DNA from: Nitrosospira sp. Is2
Lineage (GTDB): Bacteria; Pseudomonadota; Gammaproteobacteria; Burkholderiales; Nitrosomonadaceae
NCBI RefSeq assembly: GCF_033095785.1
Contig: NZ_CP137134.1
Location: 2,170,001 to 2,234,000, forward strand
Length of the DNA stretch: 64,000 bases
Direction of reading: 5' to 3'
Numbering within the stretch: the stretch's first letter is position 1; every line of letters begins with the position of its first letter. Shown piece by piece: positions 52,712-62,684 of the stretch. The translations under genes and the position numbers were made by a program. A model generated the notes under the pieces. That model was not told the origin of the DNA, did not search any database, and was given only the letters and a program-made list of their open reading frames with translations.

Positions 52712-54592
52712 ATGAACCGCTACCCTTTCTGGAAGTACCTGATCATTGCGGTTTCGATAGTCCTCGGGTTGCTCTACACGCTGCCTAATTTTTATGGCGA
52801 ATCCCCGGCAGTGCAAATTTCTCCGTTGCGCACCACGGCCAAGGCTGATACGGCCCTTCTGCAACGGGTAGAGGAGGCCCTTAAGAAGGCCAATCTCCCC
52901 ATAAACGGCATGCTTCTTGAGCCAGGCGGGGTCAAAGTGCGTTTTGCCGATACCGATACCCAGATCAAAGCCAGGGACATGCTTCAGTCGGTGCTGGGCA
53001 ACGGTTACATGGTTGCGCTGAATCTGCTCCCCAATTCCCCCCAATGGTTGACCAGCATCGGCGCGTTGCCGATGTATCTTGGCCTTGACCTGCGCGGCGG
53101 TGTTCATTTCATGCTGCAGGTGGATATGAAGGGCGCGTTATCGAAGGCGCTCGACCGCTACAGCGCGGATATCCGCGGCAGCTTGCGGGAGAAGAAAATT
53201 CCTTATGCGGGCCTCGAAAAGCAGGGCTCGCTGATTATAGTCAAATTTCGCAGCGCTGAATCTCGTGCCCAGGCGGAAGCTGAAATCAAGAAGACTTACA
53301 CCGATTTGAGCTTGCGCGACCAGAACGTGGAAGCCGAGTTTCACTTGACTGCCACGCTCACGCCGGAAGCGCAGAAGCGCATACAGGATGCGGCCGTTCA
53401 GCAAAACATCACCACGCTCCGCAACCGCGTCAATGAGCTTGGGGTGGCTGAACCCATCATTCAGCAGGCCGGCGTGGATCGTGTAGTTGTTCAGTTGCCC
53501 GGCGTGCAGGATACCGCCAAGGCCAAAGACATTCTGGGTCGCACCGCAACGCTGGAGGTGCGCATGGTGGATGAGGAGCGTGAAGTGGACGCTGCATTGC
53601 GCGGCCAGATTCCCTTCGGCTCAGAGCTTTACACTGAGCGCGGCGGAGGCCCGATCCTGGTGAAAAAACAGGTAGTGCTAACGGGCGACCGCATCAATGA
53701 TGCCCAGGCCGGCTTCGACAACAATAATCAGCCGGCAGTGCACCTCAATCTGGACAATAATGGCGCCCGGATCTTCCGTCAGCTAACCCATGACAATGTC
53801 GGCAAGCGCATGGCCATCCTGCTGATCGAGAAAAATCAGGCGGAGGTGATTACCGCACCGGTAATCCGGGAGGAGATCGGTGGAGGGCGTGTTCAAATCA
53901 GCGGGCGCATGACGACCGAAGAGGCCCGGGATGTAGCGCTGCTGCTGCGTGCGGGCGCGCTGGCTGCGCCTATGGACATCGTCGAGGAACGCACTGTGGG
54001 CCCCAGCCTGGGTGCCGAAAACATTGCCCGGGGCTTCAATTCGACTCTGTACGGATTTCTCATGATCGCGGTTTTCATGAGCGTCTATTACCTGGTGTTT
54101 GGCGTTATTTCAGTGGTGGCGCTCGGGGTCAATCTATTGCTGCTGGTCGGTCTTCTCTCGATTCTGCAGGCGACCCTGACGCTTCCCGGCATGGCGGCCA
54201 TCGCCCTCACGATAGGAATGGCAATCGACGCGAACGTGCTGATCAATGAGCGCATCCGCGATGAGCTGAGACAAGGTCTTCCGCCCCAAGCTGCGATTAA
54301 CGCTGGTTACGAGCGGGCGTGGGGTACCATTCTCGATTCCAACGTTACGACATTGATTGCCGGTATCGCTTTATTTGCGTTTGGTTCAGGACCTATAAAA
54401 GGCTTCGCCGTGGTGCTCTGTTTGGGGATTCTTACCTCGATGTTCAGCGCGGTGATGGTGTCGCGCAGCCTGGTCAACCTGGTATATGGCAGCCGGCGCA
54501 AGCTGGAGCACGTAGCTATTGGTCAGGTATGGAAGCCGACAAATCCCGAGAGTGCCGCGCGCGGCGCGACCACTGCGAGTAGCAAGCGCTAA
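52712..54592 (+). CDS. secD: Protein translocase subunit SecD
   Basis: Uses the proton gradient to help exported proteins leave the Sec channel. The 626-residue protein has an N-terminal membrane helix (KYLIIAVSIVLGLLYTLPNF), a large periplasmic P1 domain with GLDLRGGVHF and RNRVNELGVAEPIIQ, the D4/D5-type block (VEERTVGPSLGAENIARG), and five C-terminal helices including ALTIGMAIDANVLINERIRDE. All landmarks are intact. secF follows. Confidence 0.97.
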   Translation: MNRYPFWKYLIIAVSIVLGLLYTLPNFYGESPAVQISPLRTTAKADTALLQRVEEALKKANLPINGMLLEPGGVKVRFADTDTQIKARDMLQSVLGNGYMVALNLLPNSPQWLTSIGALPMYLGLDLRGGVHFMLQVDMKGALSKALDRYSADIRGSLREKKIPYAGLEKQGSLIIVKFRSAESRAQAEAEIKKTYTDLSLRDQNVEAEFHLTATLTPEAQKRIQDAAVQQNITTLRNRVNELGVAEPIIQQAGVDRVVVQLPGVQDTAKAKDILGRTATLEVRMVDEEREVDAALRGQIPFGSELYTERGGGPILVKKQVVLTGDRINDAQAGFDNNNQPAVHLNLDNNGARIFRQLTHDNVGKRMAILLIEKNQAEVITAPVIREEIGGGRVQISGRMTTEEARDVALLLRAGALAAPMDIVEERTVGPSLGAENIARGFNSTLYGFLMIAVFMSVYYLVFGVISVVALGVNLLLLVGLLSILQATLTLPGMAAIALTIGMAIDANVLINERIRDELRQGLPPQAAINAGYERAWGTILDSNVTTLIAGIALFAFGSGPIKGFAVVLCLGILTSMFSAVMVSRSLVNLVYGSRRKLEHVAIGQVWKPTNPESAARGATTASSKR

Positions 54593-54695
54593 GGACTGTG
54601 GAAGTCGTGTGCGGACGTAGCGGGATACCTGATCACGGATTTTTTCGGATCAACTAGAGCAGGAATGTACCTCTCTTTAGTAACCAAGGGCCAGT

Positions 54696-55628
54696 ATGGA
54701 ATTTTTCAGGATCAAGCGGGACATCCCCTTCATGAGCTGGGGGAAATACACCACGACCATATCGCTGGTGACCTTTCTCGTGTCGGTATTCTTTCTCGTA
54801 TCCAAGGGGTTGAATCTAGGAGTCGATTTCACGGGTGGGACGGTAATGGAAGTTGGATATACCCAGCCTGCTGACATCAATAGAATAAGATCCACGCTGG
54901 GCAAATTCGGAATGGTTGATGCGAGTGTGCAGAATTTTGGAACATCGCGCGATGTGCTGATACGTCTCCCGCTTAAACCTGAGATGTCCAGCGCCCAGTT
55001 GTCTGAAAAGGTAATAGCGGCGCTGCGCCAGGACGACCCCTCGGCGGAGATCCGCCGGGTGGAATTTGTCGGCCCGCAGGTGGGCAAAGAACTGGTTGAA
55101 AATGGCGCTCTGGCCTTATTGATCGTTTCCCTAGGTATCATCGCCTATCTGGCCCTGCGCTTCGAGTGGAAGTTCGGGGTGTCGGGAATCATTGCGAACC
55201 TGCACGACGTCGTCATCATTCTCGGGTTCTTTGCATTTTTCCAGTGGGAATTCTCGCTGACCGTGCTTGCAGCAATACTCGCAATTCTGGGCTATTCGGT
55301 GAATGAGTCAGTGGTGATATTCGACCGGATACGGGAAAATTTCCGCAAGATGCGCAAGGCATCCGTGGCGCAAGTCATCGACAATGCGATTACGCGTACC
55401 ATGTCACGGACAATCATCACCCATGGCAGCACGCAGATGGTGGTGATCTCGATGCTGATTTTCGGCGGTGAGGCGCTGCACTATTTTGCCCTGGCGCTTA
55501 CCATCGGCATCCTGTTTGGCATCTACTCCTCGGTATTGGTCGCCAGTCCCCTTCTCGTGCTGTTAGGTGTCTCACGCCAGGATATTGTCAAGCCTGAAAA
55601 GAAGGAAGAGGTGGAAGCGGTGCCCTGA
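54696..55628 (+). CDS. secF: Protein translocase subunit SecF
   Basis: Partner of SecD in the inner membrane. The 310-residue protein has an N-terminal helix (YTTTISLVTFLVSVFFLVS), the periplasmic motif GVDFTGGTVMEV, EFVGPQVGKEL and five C-terminal helices with LGYSVNESVVIFDRIREN and the SRTIITHGST stretch. Spacing to secD is 103 bases. A stretch of Lys/Glu ends the cytoplasmic tail. Confidence 0.97.
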   Translation: MEFFRIKRDIPFMSWGKYTTTISLVTFLVSVFFLVSKGLNLGVDFTGGTVMEVGYTQPADINRIRSTLGKFGMVDASVQNFGTSRDVLIRLPLKPEMSSAQLSEKVIAALRQDDPSAEIRRVEFVGPQVGKELVENGALALLIVSLGIIAYLALRFEWKFGVSGIIANLHDVVIILGFFAFFQWEFSLTVLAAILAILGYSVNESVVIFDRIRENFRKMRKASVAQVIDNAITRTMSRTIITHGSTQMVVISMLIFGGEALHYFALALTIGILFGIYSSVLVASPLLVLLGVSRQDIVKPEKKEEVEAVP

Positions 55629-55685
55629 TTACGGGCAACTATCCCACCCGCGCCTTGTCTCATCGCAGCTTTTTATGGAACTTTC

Positions 55686-56378
55686 TTGGAACTTCTCGCG
55701 ACATTCATCGACATCATCCTGCATCTGGATAAACATCTCATCTGGCTGGTTCAAAACTACGGCAGCTGGGTTTATCTAATTCTGTTCCTGATCATTTTCT
55801 GCGAGACCGGATTGGTGGTGACACCATTCTTACCAGGGGACTCGCTGCTGTTTGTGGCCGGCGCCATCGCCGCGACCGGCGCAATGGAGGTTCAGTTGCT
55901 AGCGGCGCTTCTCATGCTAGCGGCCTTTTGCGGGGATAACACCAATTACTGGATCGGTCGTTACTTTGGTCCCCGGATATTCGCCCACACTAACTCACGC
56001 TTGTTAAATCGGGCTCATCTGGAGAAGACGCGTCAATTTTATGAAAAGCATGGGGGCAAGACGGTCATCTTCGCGCGTTTCCTCCCCATTGTGCGCACTT
56101 TTGCGCCTTTCGTCGCCGGTATCGGACGCATGGTATACCCGCATTTCATGGCCTACAGCGCATTCGGCAGTGTTTTCTGGATAAGTTTCTTCGTGTTCGG
56201 TGGATTTTTCTTTGGAAACGTCCCGGTAGTCAAAAACAACCTGACCTTTTTCATTTTCGGCATCATCATCATTTCCGTTCTACCCGGGATCATCCAGTTT
56301 TTGCGGAATCGGCTTGGAAACCGCGCACCCAAACCCGAAGGCGATAGTCGCGTAACGAACTCTTCAAAGGGACCCTAG
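55686..56378 (+). CDS. DedA family membrane protein
   Basis: A 230-residue polytopic inner-membrane protein. Signature segments are FCETGLVVTPFLPGDSLLFVAG near residues 38-60, FCGDNTNYWIGRYFG, and FARFLPIVRTFAPFVAGIGRM with the conserved arginines. DedA proteins are linked to undecaprenyl phosphate or lipid flipping and proton-motive-force homeostasis. The start appears to be TTG, since the ATG at 55675 is out of frame. The stop overlaps the convergent hemH stop by four bases. Confidence 0.9.
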   Translation: MELLATFIDIILHLDKHLIWLVQNYGSWVYLILFLIIFCETGLVVTPFLPGDSLLFVAGAIAATGAMEVQLLAALLMLAAFCGDNTNYWIGRYFGPRIFAHTNSRLLNRAHLEKTRQFYEKHGGKTVIFARFLPIVRTFAPFVAGIGRMVYPHFMAYSAFGSVFWISFFVFGGFFFGNVPVVKNNLTFFIFGIIIISVLPGIIQFLRNRLGNRAPKPEGDSRVTNSSKGP

Positions 56379-57463
56379 TCGCCCGCCCCAACCGACAGTG
56401 CGCGCTGCCGGGATTGAGCGAGCTGAGCCTCGTTGGGCTTCAGCCCCAGCCAACCTTGCAGATTCTCGAGCGCGATGTCGGCCAGGACGTTTATCCATTC
56501 GCTGCGCTCATTGAGGCACGGAATATAGTGAAATTCCCGGCCGCCAGCCTGCATGAATATGGTTTTGCCTTCCATAGCAATTTCTTCAAGCGTTTCCAGA
56601 CAGTCGGAAACAAAACCGGGGCAGATTACGTCTACGCGGCCCACATTCTCTTTGCCAAGCTGCTCCAGCGTGGCCGCCGTATAAGGGCGCAACCACTCTG
56701 CCCGGCCAAAGCGGGATTGAAAGCAGATCTGATATTGGTTTGAGTCCAGCTCCAGCGATTCCGCCAACAGCCGCCCGGTTTTTTGACACTCGCAGTGGTA
56801 AGGATCGCCATTGTCCAGCGAGGAACGGGGGATTCCGTGGAAGCTCATCACCAGTTTGCCAGGGCTGCCAATCTTCATCCAGTGATCACGCACATTTTGC
56901 GCAAGTGCCGCAATATAGCCGGGATGATCATGATAGTGCCTGACGGTGCGAAGTGCGGGGACGTTACGCATGCCGCCCAGTTGCGTGAACACCTCGTCGA
57001 ACGCGGATGCGGTGCTGCTGGAGGCGTATTGCGGATAAAGCGGCAACACCAGAATACGATCGCAGCCTTGCTCCTTCATCATACTCAACACCGTGCCTAT
57101 TGATGGACTGCCAATGCTCATGGCGTACTCGATCAACGGGACCGGCTGGATACGTTCCGCCAGCTCATTCCGTAGCAACGATGTCTGGCGGGCGGTATGG
57201 ACCTTTAGTGGCGAGCCTTCCGGCATCCAGATCTGTGCGTACTTTTCCGCGGATTTTTTGGGGCGGGTGTTGAGTATGACCCCGTTCAAAATGGGCCACC
57301 AAATCCATTGTGGAATTTCGACCACTCTAGGATTGCTCAGAAACTGTTTGAGATAGGGCCGCAGCGCTTCAGGGGTGGGTGCATCAGGGGTTCCGAGATT
57401 AATCAGCAAGATGCCTGTCTGGTCAGGCGTGCCGTGTCGGTAAGCGGGCTCGGGAGTGATCAA
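56375..57463 (-). CDS. hemH: Ferrochelatase
   Basis: Inserts ferrous iron into protoporphyrin IX, the last step of protohaem synthesis. The 362-residue protein has ILLINLGTPDAPTPEALRPY near the N-terminus, LPLYPQYASSSTASAFD, the metal-binding VMSFHGIPRSSL with its histidine, and the ICPGFVSDCLETLEEIAME block with the catalytic glutamates. It lies divergent from nothing close; hrcA is upstream on the same strand. Confidence 0.97.
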   Translation of the reverse strand: MITPEPAYRHGTPDQTGILLINLGTPDAPTPEALRPYLKQFLSNPRVVEIPQWIWWPILNGVILNTRPKKSAEKYAQIWMPEGSPLKVHTARQTSLLRNELAERIQPVPLIEYAMSIGSPSIGTVLSMMKEQGCDRILVLPLYPQYASSSTASAFDEVFTQLGGMRNVPALRTVRHYHDHPGYIAALAQNVRDHWMKIGSPGKLVMSFHGIPRSSLDNGDPYHCECQKTGRLLAESLELDSNQYQICFQSRFGRAEWLRPYTAATLEQLGKENVGRVDVICPGFVSDCLETLEEIAMEGKTIFMQAGGREFHYIPCLNERSEWINVLADIALENLQGWLGLKPNEAQLAQSRQRALSVGAGD

Positions 57464-57648
57464 GTTGGTATGATTCCGTTAAAAACCTATGCTGGCTGAC
57501 CTTAACCGGTCGCGGCGGTAAGTTGACGTGCGCGCTTACGCCTTTCCCTCCCTCGAACGTGGTGAGCACGAAGTTGGAGCAGGATATACGGATTGGGATA
57601 TAAGAAGCTCAAGCCTGCAAGTTCGCGACTGTGAAAAAATCGCAGCGG

Positions 57649-58674
57649 TCAATGTTGCGATAGTGCACTGGAGAGCAGCCTGGCGGTCGTGTCGACCACC
57701 GGGATAATTCTTTCATAGGCCATCCGCGTAGGGCCGACTACTGCAACGGTCCCCACTATTTTCCCATCCACTTCATAGGGCGCCGTTACCACGCTGAACT
57801 CATCCGGTGTGATGACACCGGATTCCCCGCCAATAAAGATTTGCAAGCCTTCCGCCTTGCGGCTTAGCTCGAGCAATTGTAGCAGTGCGGTTTTGCGTTC
57901 GAACAGATCGAATAATCTCTTGAGGCTGCTCATGTTGCCCGAAAGATCCTCCACGTCGAGCAGCTTGCGCTCACCCGCAACGACCACATTTTCACTATTT
58001 TCCCTTATCGCTGCGTCACCCGCCTCGATGGCCGCGGTCATGAGCGTGGTCATATCGTGACGCAACTGTTTCAACTCGCCCTGGAGACGGGAGCGGATTT
58101 CATCGATGGCGCAACCGGCATAATGGCTGTTGATGAAGTTTGCCGCCTCTGTCAACTCGGACTGACTGTAAGTTCTGTCGGTAAAAAGCACGCGGTTCTG
58201 AACGTCCCCTTCCGGAGTAACAATAATGAGCAGAATGCGTTTGTCTGACAGGGTCATGAATTCGATGTAGCGGAATATCGCGGTGCTGCGCTTGGGAGCC
58301 ACCACCACCCCGGCAAAGCGGGTCAATTCGGATAATAACTGGGAAGCGGAGTTGATCAGACGAGACGGATTGTCCGGATGCAACTGGTCTTCGAGCTGAT
58401 GCATCTCGATGACATCCAGAGGCTTTACAACGAGCAGGGTATCGACAAAAAAGCGGTAGCCCTGATGGGTTGGTATTCGACCGGCCGAAGTGTGGGGGCT
58501 GGCGACAAACCCCATTTCCTCGAGATCCGCCATTATGTTCCGTATGGTGGCCGGGCTTAAATTAAGGCCGGAAAATTTGGAAAGCGAGCGGGAACCTACC
58601 GGCTGGCCTTCGCGAATATAGCGTTCGATCAGAGTCTTTAGCAGTATTTTGGCGCGCTGATTGAGCATTTGCAC
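57649..58674 (-). CDS. hrcA: Heat-inducible transcription repressor HrcA
   Basis: Represses groE and dnaK operons at CIRCE operators in bacteria that use this system. The 341-residue protein begins with a winged helix-turn-helix (GQPVGSRSLSKFSGLNLSPATIRNIM, about 24-50), then EEMGFVASPHTSAGRIPTHQGYRFFVD, which is diagnostic of HrcA, and a C-terminal GAF-like domain. A second start codon two residues in (58668) is possible. I see no CIRCE inverted repeat upstream in this window. Confidence 0.96.
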   Translation of the reverse strand: MQMLNQRAKILLKTLIERYIREGQPVGSRSLSKFSGLNLSPATIRNIMADLEEMGFVASPHTSAGRIPTHQGYRFFVDTLLVVKPLDVIEMHQLEDQLHPDNPSRLINSASQLLSELTRFAGVVVAPKRSTAIFRYIEFMTLSDKRILLIIVTPEGDVQNRVLFTDRTYSQSELTEAANFINSHYAGCAIDEIRSRLQGELKQLRHDMTTLMTAAIEAGDAAIRENSENVVVAGERKLLDVEDLSGNMSSLKRLFDLFERKTALLQLLELSRKAEGLQIFIGGESGVITPDEFSVVTAPYEVDGKIVGTVAVVGPTRMAYERIIPVVDTTARLLSSALSQH

Positions 58675-58910
58675 ATTCTACACCAGGATTCAATGTTGAG
58701 GCTTCCGCCACACGAAAAGGACAATCCTTTGTCAATTAAAGAGTGGAATAATTCCGTTCAGATCGGCTCGTTGGTGTCCCGTACGTACACCAATATGCCA
58801 ATGCGCGGGCGGGAATCCTTTGTCACCTTCCTGCCGATATGGTTTAATCTGGGGCAAAAGAAAAAAGCCGTGTTATATATTGCCGCAGGCGTTCCTGATC
58901 AAACCCAACC

Positions 58911-59795
58911 ATGAATTCCCCATTTAAAACCGTAGCGCTGATTGGCAAGCACAAAAACCCGGACATCGTAACGCCGTTATTGAGTTTGGGAAGATATCTG
59001 GAGAGCCGCGGCCTCGAAGTACTGCTCGATTCCCTTACCGCTGCCACTACAGCGGAGGAAAAGTACCCCGCATTGTCAATGGAGGAAATCGGCGCCCGCG
59101 CGGATTTGGCCATCGTTCTGGGAGGCGACGGGACCATGTTGAATATTGCGCGCAAGCTCGCGCCGTTCGACGTGCCACTGGTCGGCATTAATCAGGGCAG
59201 GCTCGGGTTCCTTACCGATCTTTCCATCAATTCGATGGTGGATACCCTTGGTTCCATGCTTGATGGTCTCTATATGCCAGAGCGCCGCATGCTTCTGTAC
59301 GTCGAAGTCGCTCGCGACAATAGAGTGCTGTTTAGCGCGCTGGCATTAAATGACGTGGCGGTAAACCGTGGGGTGGGCGGCAACATGATCGAATTCGAGG
59401 TGCGTATCAATGGCGAATACGTATACTCGTTGCGCTCCGATGGCCTGATCGTGGCAACTCCAACCGGCTCTACCGCATACGCATTGTCATCCGGGGGTCC
59501 CATCCTTCATCCGAGCCTTGATTTGATCGCTCTGGTGCCAGTGAGCCCTCATACGCTGAGTAACCGCCCAATTGTAGTTGGGCCTAACGCCACGGTGGAG
59601 ATCCTGATGCATCGTACCGCAGTTGCACGAGTTCATTCGGATAGCCATTCGCACTTCGATTTGCAGGAAAATGACAAGGTCATCGTATCACGCGCTCCTC
59701 ATACAGTAACGCTGCTTCATCCATCCCAATATAGCTATTACCGCATGCTGCGCGAGAAGCTTGGCTGGAGCGGCCTTCCCAGAAACGCTACGTAA
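58911..59795 (+). CDS. nadK: NAD kinase
   Basis: Phosphorylates NAD to NADP. The 294-residue protein has the kinase motif GGDGT at 71-75, NQGRLGFLTD, the NDVAVNRG segment and TPTGSTAYALSSGGPI, all hallmark motifs. It is divergent from hrcA and followed after 10 bases by recN, a common arrangement. Confidence 0.97.
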   Translation: MNSPFKTVALIGKHKNPDIVTPLLSLGRYLESRGLEVLLDSLTAATTAEEKYPALSMEEIGARADLAIVLGGDGTMLNIARKLAPFDVPLVGINQGRLGFLTDLSINSMVDTLGSMLDGLYMPERRMLLYVEVARDNRVLFSALALNDVAVNRGVGGNMIEFEVRINGEYVYSLRSDGLIVATPTGSTAYALSSGGPILHPSLDLIALVPVSPHTLSNRPIVVGPNATVEILMHRTAVARVHSDSHSHFDLQENDKVIVSRAPHTVTLLHPSQYSYYRMLREKLGWSGLPRNAT

Positions 59796-59805
59796 TTCTT
59801 TATTC

Positions 59806-61497
59806 ATGCTAAAGTTTCTCAGCATCCGGGATTTCGTTATTGTCGACCGCATGGATCTGGAATTCATCCCAGGTTTTACCGTTCTTACCGGTGAGACGGG
59901 CGCCGGAAAATCGATTCTGATCGATGCTCTTTCGCTCGTCCTGGGCGAACGCAGCGATGCCACTCATGTGCGCACGGGCTGCGAGCGGGCGGAAATCAGC
60001 GCGGAGTTCGACGTAGGCGAGCTGCCGATGCTGAGAGAATGGCTGCGCGAAAATGGATTCGAAGATGTTGGCAGCGGTGATGGCGCGTGTCTGCTGCGCC
60101 GCCTGATAGACGGCACCGGGCGGTCGCGCAGTTTTATCAATGGTCGCCCCGCCACATTGCAACAACTGCGCGCGGCGGGAGAGCAGCTGGTCGAGATTCA
60201 GGGTCAGCATGCGCATCAGTTGCTGATGCGCGCAGAAGCGCAACGTGACCTGCTCGATGCCTATGCGGGCAATCGCGAATTGCCTGTGCGAGTCACAGAG
60301 GCATACCGTCACTGGCAGGGGCTGCGCCAGCAACGTCTTGCATGGGAACAGAACGCTGCAACGTTCACACAACAGCGAGAACAGCTGGAATGGCAAGCAA
60401 GCGAGCTGGCCGCATTACATTTCTCATCAGACGAGTGGCAGGAGCTGCAAGCGGAACACGGTCGTCTCGGCAATGCTGCTAGTCTGCTTGAAGCGGCTCA
60501 TGCGGGTCTCGAAGCCTTGTCCGAAGGGGAGTTGGCCTGTCTTGCCCAGCTCAACGCGGTGATTTCCCGGCTCAGCGACCTGGTGAGTTGTGACAGCAAC
60601 CTCAGGGTCGTGCTGGATTTGCTTGAGCCGGCGCAGATTCAGCTACAGGAGGGGGTCTACGAGCTTGGCCGTTATCAGCAACGCCTCGACCTCGATCCCC
60701 AGCGTTTGCGGGAAATCGAGGAACGGTTATCAGCCGTCCATGCGGCTGCAAGAAAGTACAGGGTAACGCCTGATGAGTTGCCGGATCTGCTGAGGGCAGC
60801 CACTGACCGGCTGGACGAGCTCGGCCATCACGGTGACGGCCCAGCTTTGGCTGAAGAGGAAGAAATAGCCAGAGGACAATATCTCGAGGTCGCAAAAAGT
60901 TTAAGTGATGTGAGAGCCAGAGCAGCCGGAACGCTCTCCGAGCAGGTTACCGCGGCCATGCAGACGCTGGCGATGGCCGGGGGGGAGTTTTCGGTGGCCT
61001 TAACGCCGCTAGAACCAGGTAATGCGCATGGCCTTGAACAAGTTGAATTCCAGGTTTCCGCGCATAAGGGTCTGCCGCTGCGGCCGTTGGCAAAAGTTGC
61101 GTCGGGGGGCGAACTGTCGCGTATCGGGTTAGCGACTCACGTCATTGTCAGCAAGCTGAGCGCAACTCCCACACTCATATTCGATGAAGTGGATGCAGGC
61201 ATCGGCGGGCGCGTGGCAGAAATTGTCGGAAGGTTGCTGAAGCAGTTGGGCGAGCAGCGTCAGGTCATGTGCATCACTCATCTGCCGCAGGTCGCCGCGG
61301 CGGGAGACCAACAATGGCAAGTCGCAAAATCAGCTGATCCGGCTGAAGGTGGAAGGGTATCGAGCCGTATCAAGGTGCTTGATAAGCAGGAACGGACTGA
61401 GGAAATTGCGCGCATGCTCGGTGGGGAAAAACTCACTGACACCACCCGTAAACACGCTGCGGAAATGCTGGTAGCTGCAGGAAAAGGTAATGCCTGA
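59806..61497 (+). CDS. recN: DNA repair protein RecN
   Basis: SMC-like ATPase acting in recombinational double-strand-break repair. The 563-residue protein starts MLKFLSIRDFVIVDRMDLEF at 59806, 10 bases after nadK. Walker A GETGAGKS is at 29-36. The coiled-coil arms occupy the middle, and the signature VASGGELSRIGLA and Walker B TLIFDEVDAGIGG lie near the C-terminus, followed by CITHLPQVAA. No LexA box was identified by eye. Confidence 0.97.
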   Translation: MLKFLSIRDFVIVDRMDLEFIPGFTVLTGETGAGKSILIDALSLVLGERSDATHVRTGCERAEISAEFDVGELPMLREWLRENGFEDVGSGDGACLLRRLIDGTGRSRSFINGRPATLQQLRAAGEQLVEIQGQHAHQLLMRAEAQRDLLDAYAGNRELPVRVTEAYRHWQGLRQQRLAWEQNAATFTQQREQLEWQASELAALHFSSDEWQELQAEHGRLGNAASLLEAAHAGLEALSEGELACLAQLNAVISRLSDLVSCDSNLRVVLDLLEPAQIQLQEGVYELGRYQQRLDLDPQRLREIEERLSAVHAAARKYRVTPDELPDLLRAATDRLDELGHHGDGPALAEEEEIARGQYLEVAKSLSDVRARAAGTLSEQVTAAMQTLAMAGGEFSVALTPLEPGNAHGLEQVEFQVSAHKGLPLRPLAKVASGGELSRIGLATHVIVSKLSATPTLIFDEVDAGIGGRVAEIVGRLLKQLGEQRQVMCITHLPQVAAAGDQQWQVAKSADPAEGGRVSSRIKVLDKQERTEEIARMLGGEKLTDTTRKHAAEMLVAAGKGNA

Positions 61498-61575
61498 ACC
61501 TCCGATCAGCGCCGATTTTACCGTTTTCCTCCATCTTGACGGGTAAGACCTAGCTCAACGGAAGGAATGCTCTGG

Positions 61576-62469
61576 TCAGGCTTTGCAGTATGAAGGAATC
61601 CAGGTGCGCTCAATCATATGCGCAGGCAGGTCATTGAAATCAAACGCAACGCCATGCTCGATCATTTTTTCAACGTCGAGCAGTTGCTTGATTTCCGGGA
61701 TGTCTTTGAAAAACAGGGTGTAAAAAGGTCTGACTAGTGCCTTAGAGATTCCCATTCCAATGGGTCCGATAAAATTCCTGCGTTGCCCTACGTGTGCCAC
61801 TTCATCGATAGTAATTTCGTCCAGCAGCTCCTTTAACCGGTAGCGTACTTCCGGTTCTTCGGCCAATATCTCATCGAACAGTTTGTACAGGTGGCAATAA
61901 AAAGTCACGCCCATCAGTTCCGTGATAAAAGCCGGCGGATCCTTTATAACGCCTGGGATTTTAGGAAACTGCTCGTAAATCTTTTCCTTGATGGGACCTA
62001 AGGGCACCCACTCCACTCGATCCAGCCCGCATGTGCATAACATTTCATTGAACAGGCGTACATGACAAAACTCTTCGGCGAGATGGACACGGCTGATTTT
62101 GTCCTCGACCTGGTATGAATGCGCCATATCGGGGATCACATCCCACGCACCTTTTATCCCTACCCATTCATGCCTGGCAAACTTGTAGATGCCGGTCAGC
62201 ATTAGCGTCATGCGATCCAGCGAGGTTGGATCATCCCGCATCTCAACATAATTTCGATAAAAGGATTCTGGGTCGGCAAGCGGCTGGCGCAATTTGACTG
62301 GATTGTTTTGAAAATGCTGAAGTCGGGCACGTTTTTTTTCCAGGTCCTTGTCATCCTCAAAAAGTTGCCCGCCGTGCTGTTGAGTAAAATCCCAGTAATT
62401 CTCAAAATTTTCTCTTCTTTGCTGGTTTGTTGCCGGAGAAAAAATGGAGAGATATTTCGATGACGCCAT
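61576..62469 (-). CDS. Ferritin-like diiron domain protein
   Basis: A 297-residue soluble helical protein. Two EExxH-type motifs, HLAEEFCHVRLFNEM (about 128-142) and LDEITIDEVAHVGQRRNF (about 215-232), plus the glutamate of FARHEWVG and the acidic FDEILAEEPEVR helix fit a ferritin-like four-helix bundle with a diiron centre. Family relatives range from N-oxygenases to hydroxylases; I do not recognise a specific one. No signal peptide is visible. It lies convergent with recN and upstream of nothing in an operon. Confidence 0.7.
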   Translation of the reverse strand: MASSKYLSIFSPATNQQRRENFENYWDFTQQHGGQLFEDDKDLEKKRARLQHFQNNPVKLRQPLADPESFYRNYVEMRDDPTSLDRMTLMLTGIYKFARHEWVGIKGAWDVIPDMAHSYQVEDKISRVHLAEEFCHVRLFNEMLCTCGLDRVEWVPLGPIKEKIYEQFPKIPGVIKDPPAFITELMGVTFYCHLYKLFDEILAEEPEVRYRLKELLDEITIDEVAHVGQRRNFIGPIGMGISKALVRPFYTLFFKDIPEIKQLLDVEKMIEHGVAFDFNDLPAHMIERTWIPSYCKA

Positions 62470-62664
62470 GAGTTTGGGTTCCAGTTATTTAACGCAGCAG
62501 TGCCGCCTCCCCTTCAACAGGAGGGGAATCAGAATGAGGGATGAAGAAACAAACAAACATGGCGCGCAAGTCTCAGGAATGAGAGGCTTATTAAGATCTC
62601 AGAGATCTCAGTAAATCAGTTCAAACCAGCATATAAAGCTTATCCGTTTTGCTGAGAGCTGTTC

Positions 62665-62684
62665 AATAAGCCGAACGGCTTATT
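62665..62684 (-). terminator. Perfect hairpin over the folE stop codon
   Basis: AATAAGCCG and CGGCTTATT form a nine-pair stem with only two unpaired bases between them. The folE stop codon TAA lies within the stem. No T run follows, so it may act as an RNA end-stabiliser or a weak terminator. Confidence 0.5.

Noticed and set aside
57500..57545. Imperfect inverted repeat upstream of hemH
   Set aside because: Stem interrupted, large loop, no T run; no clear role.
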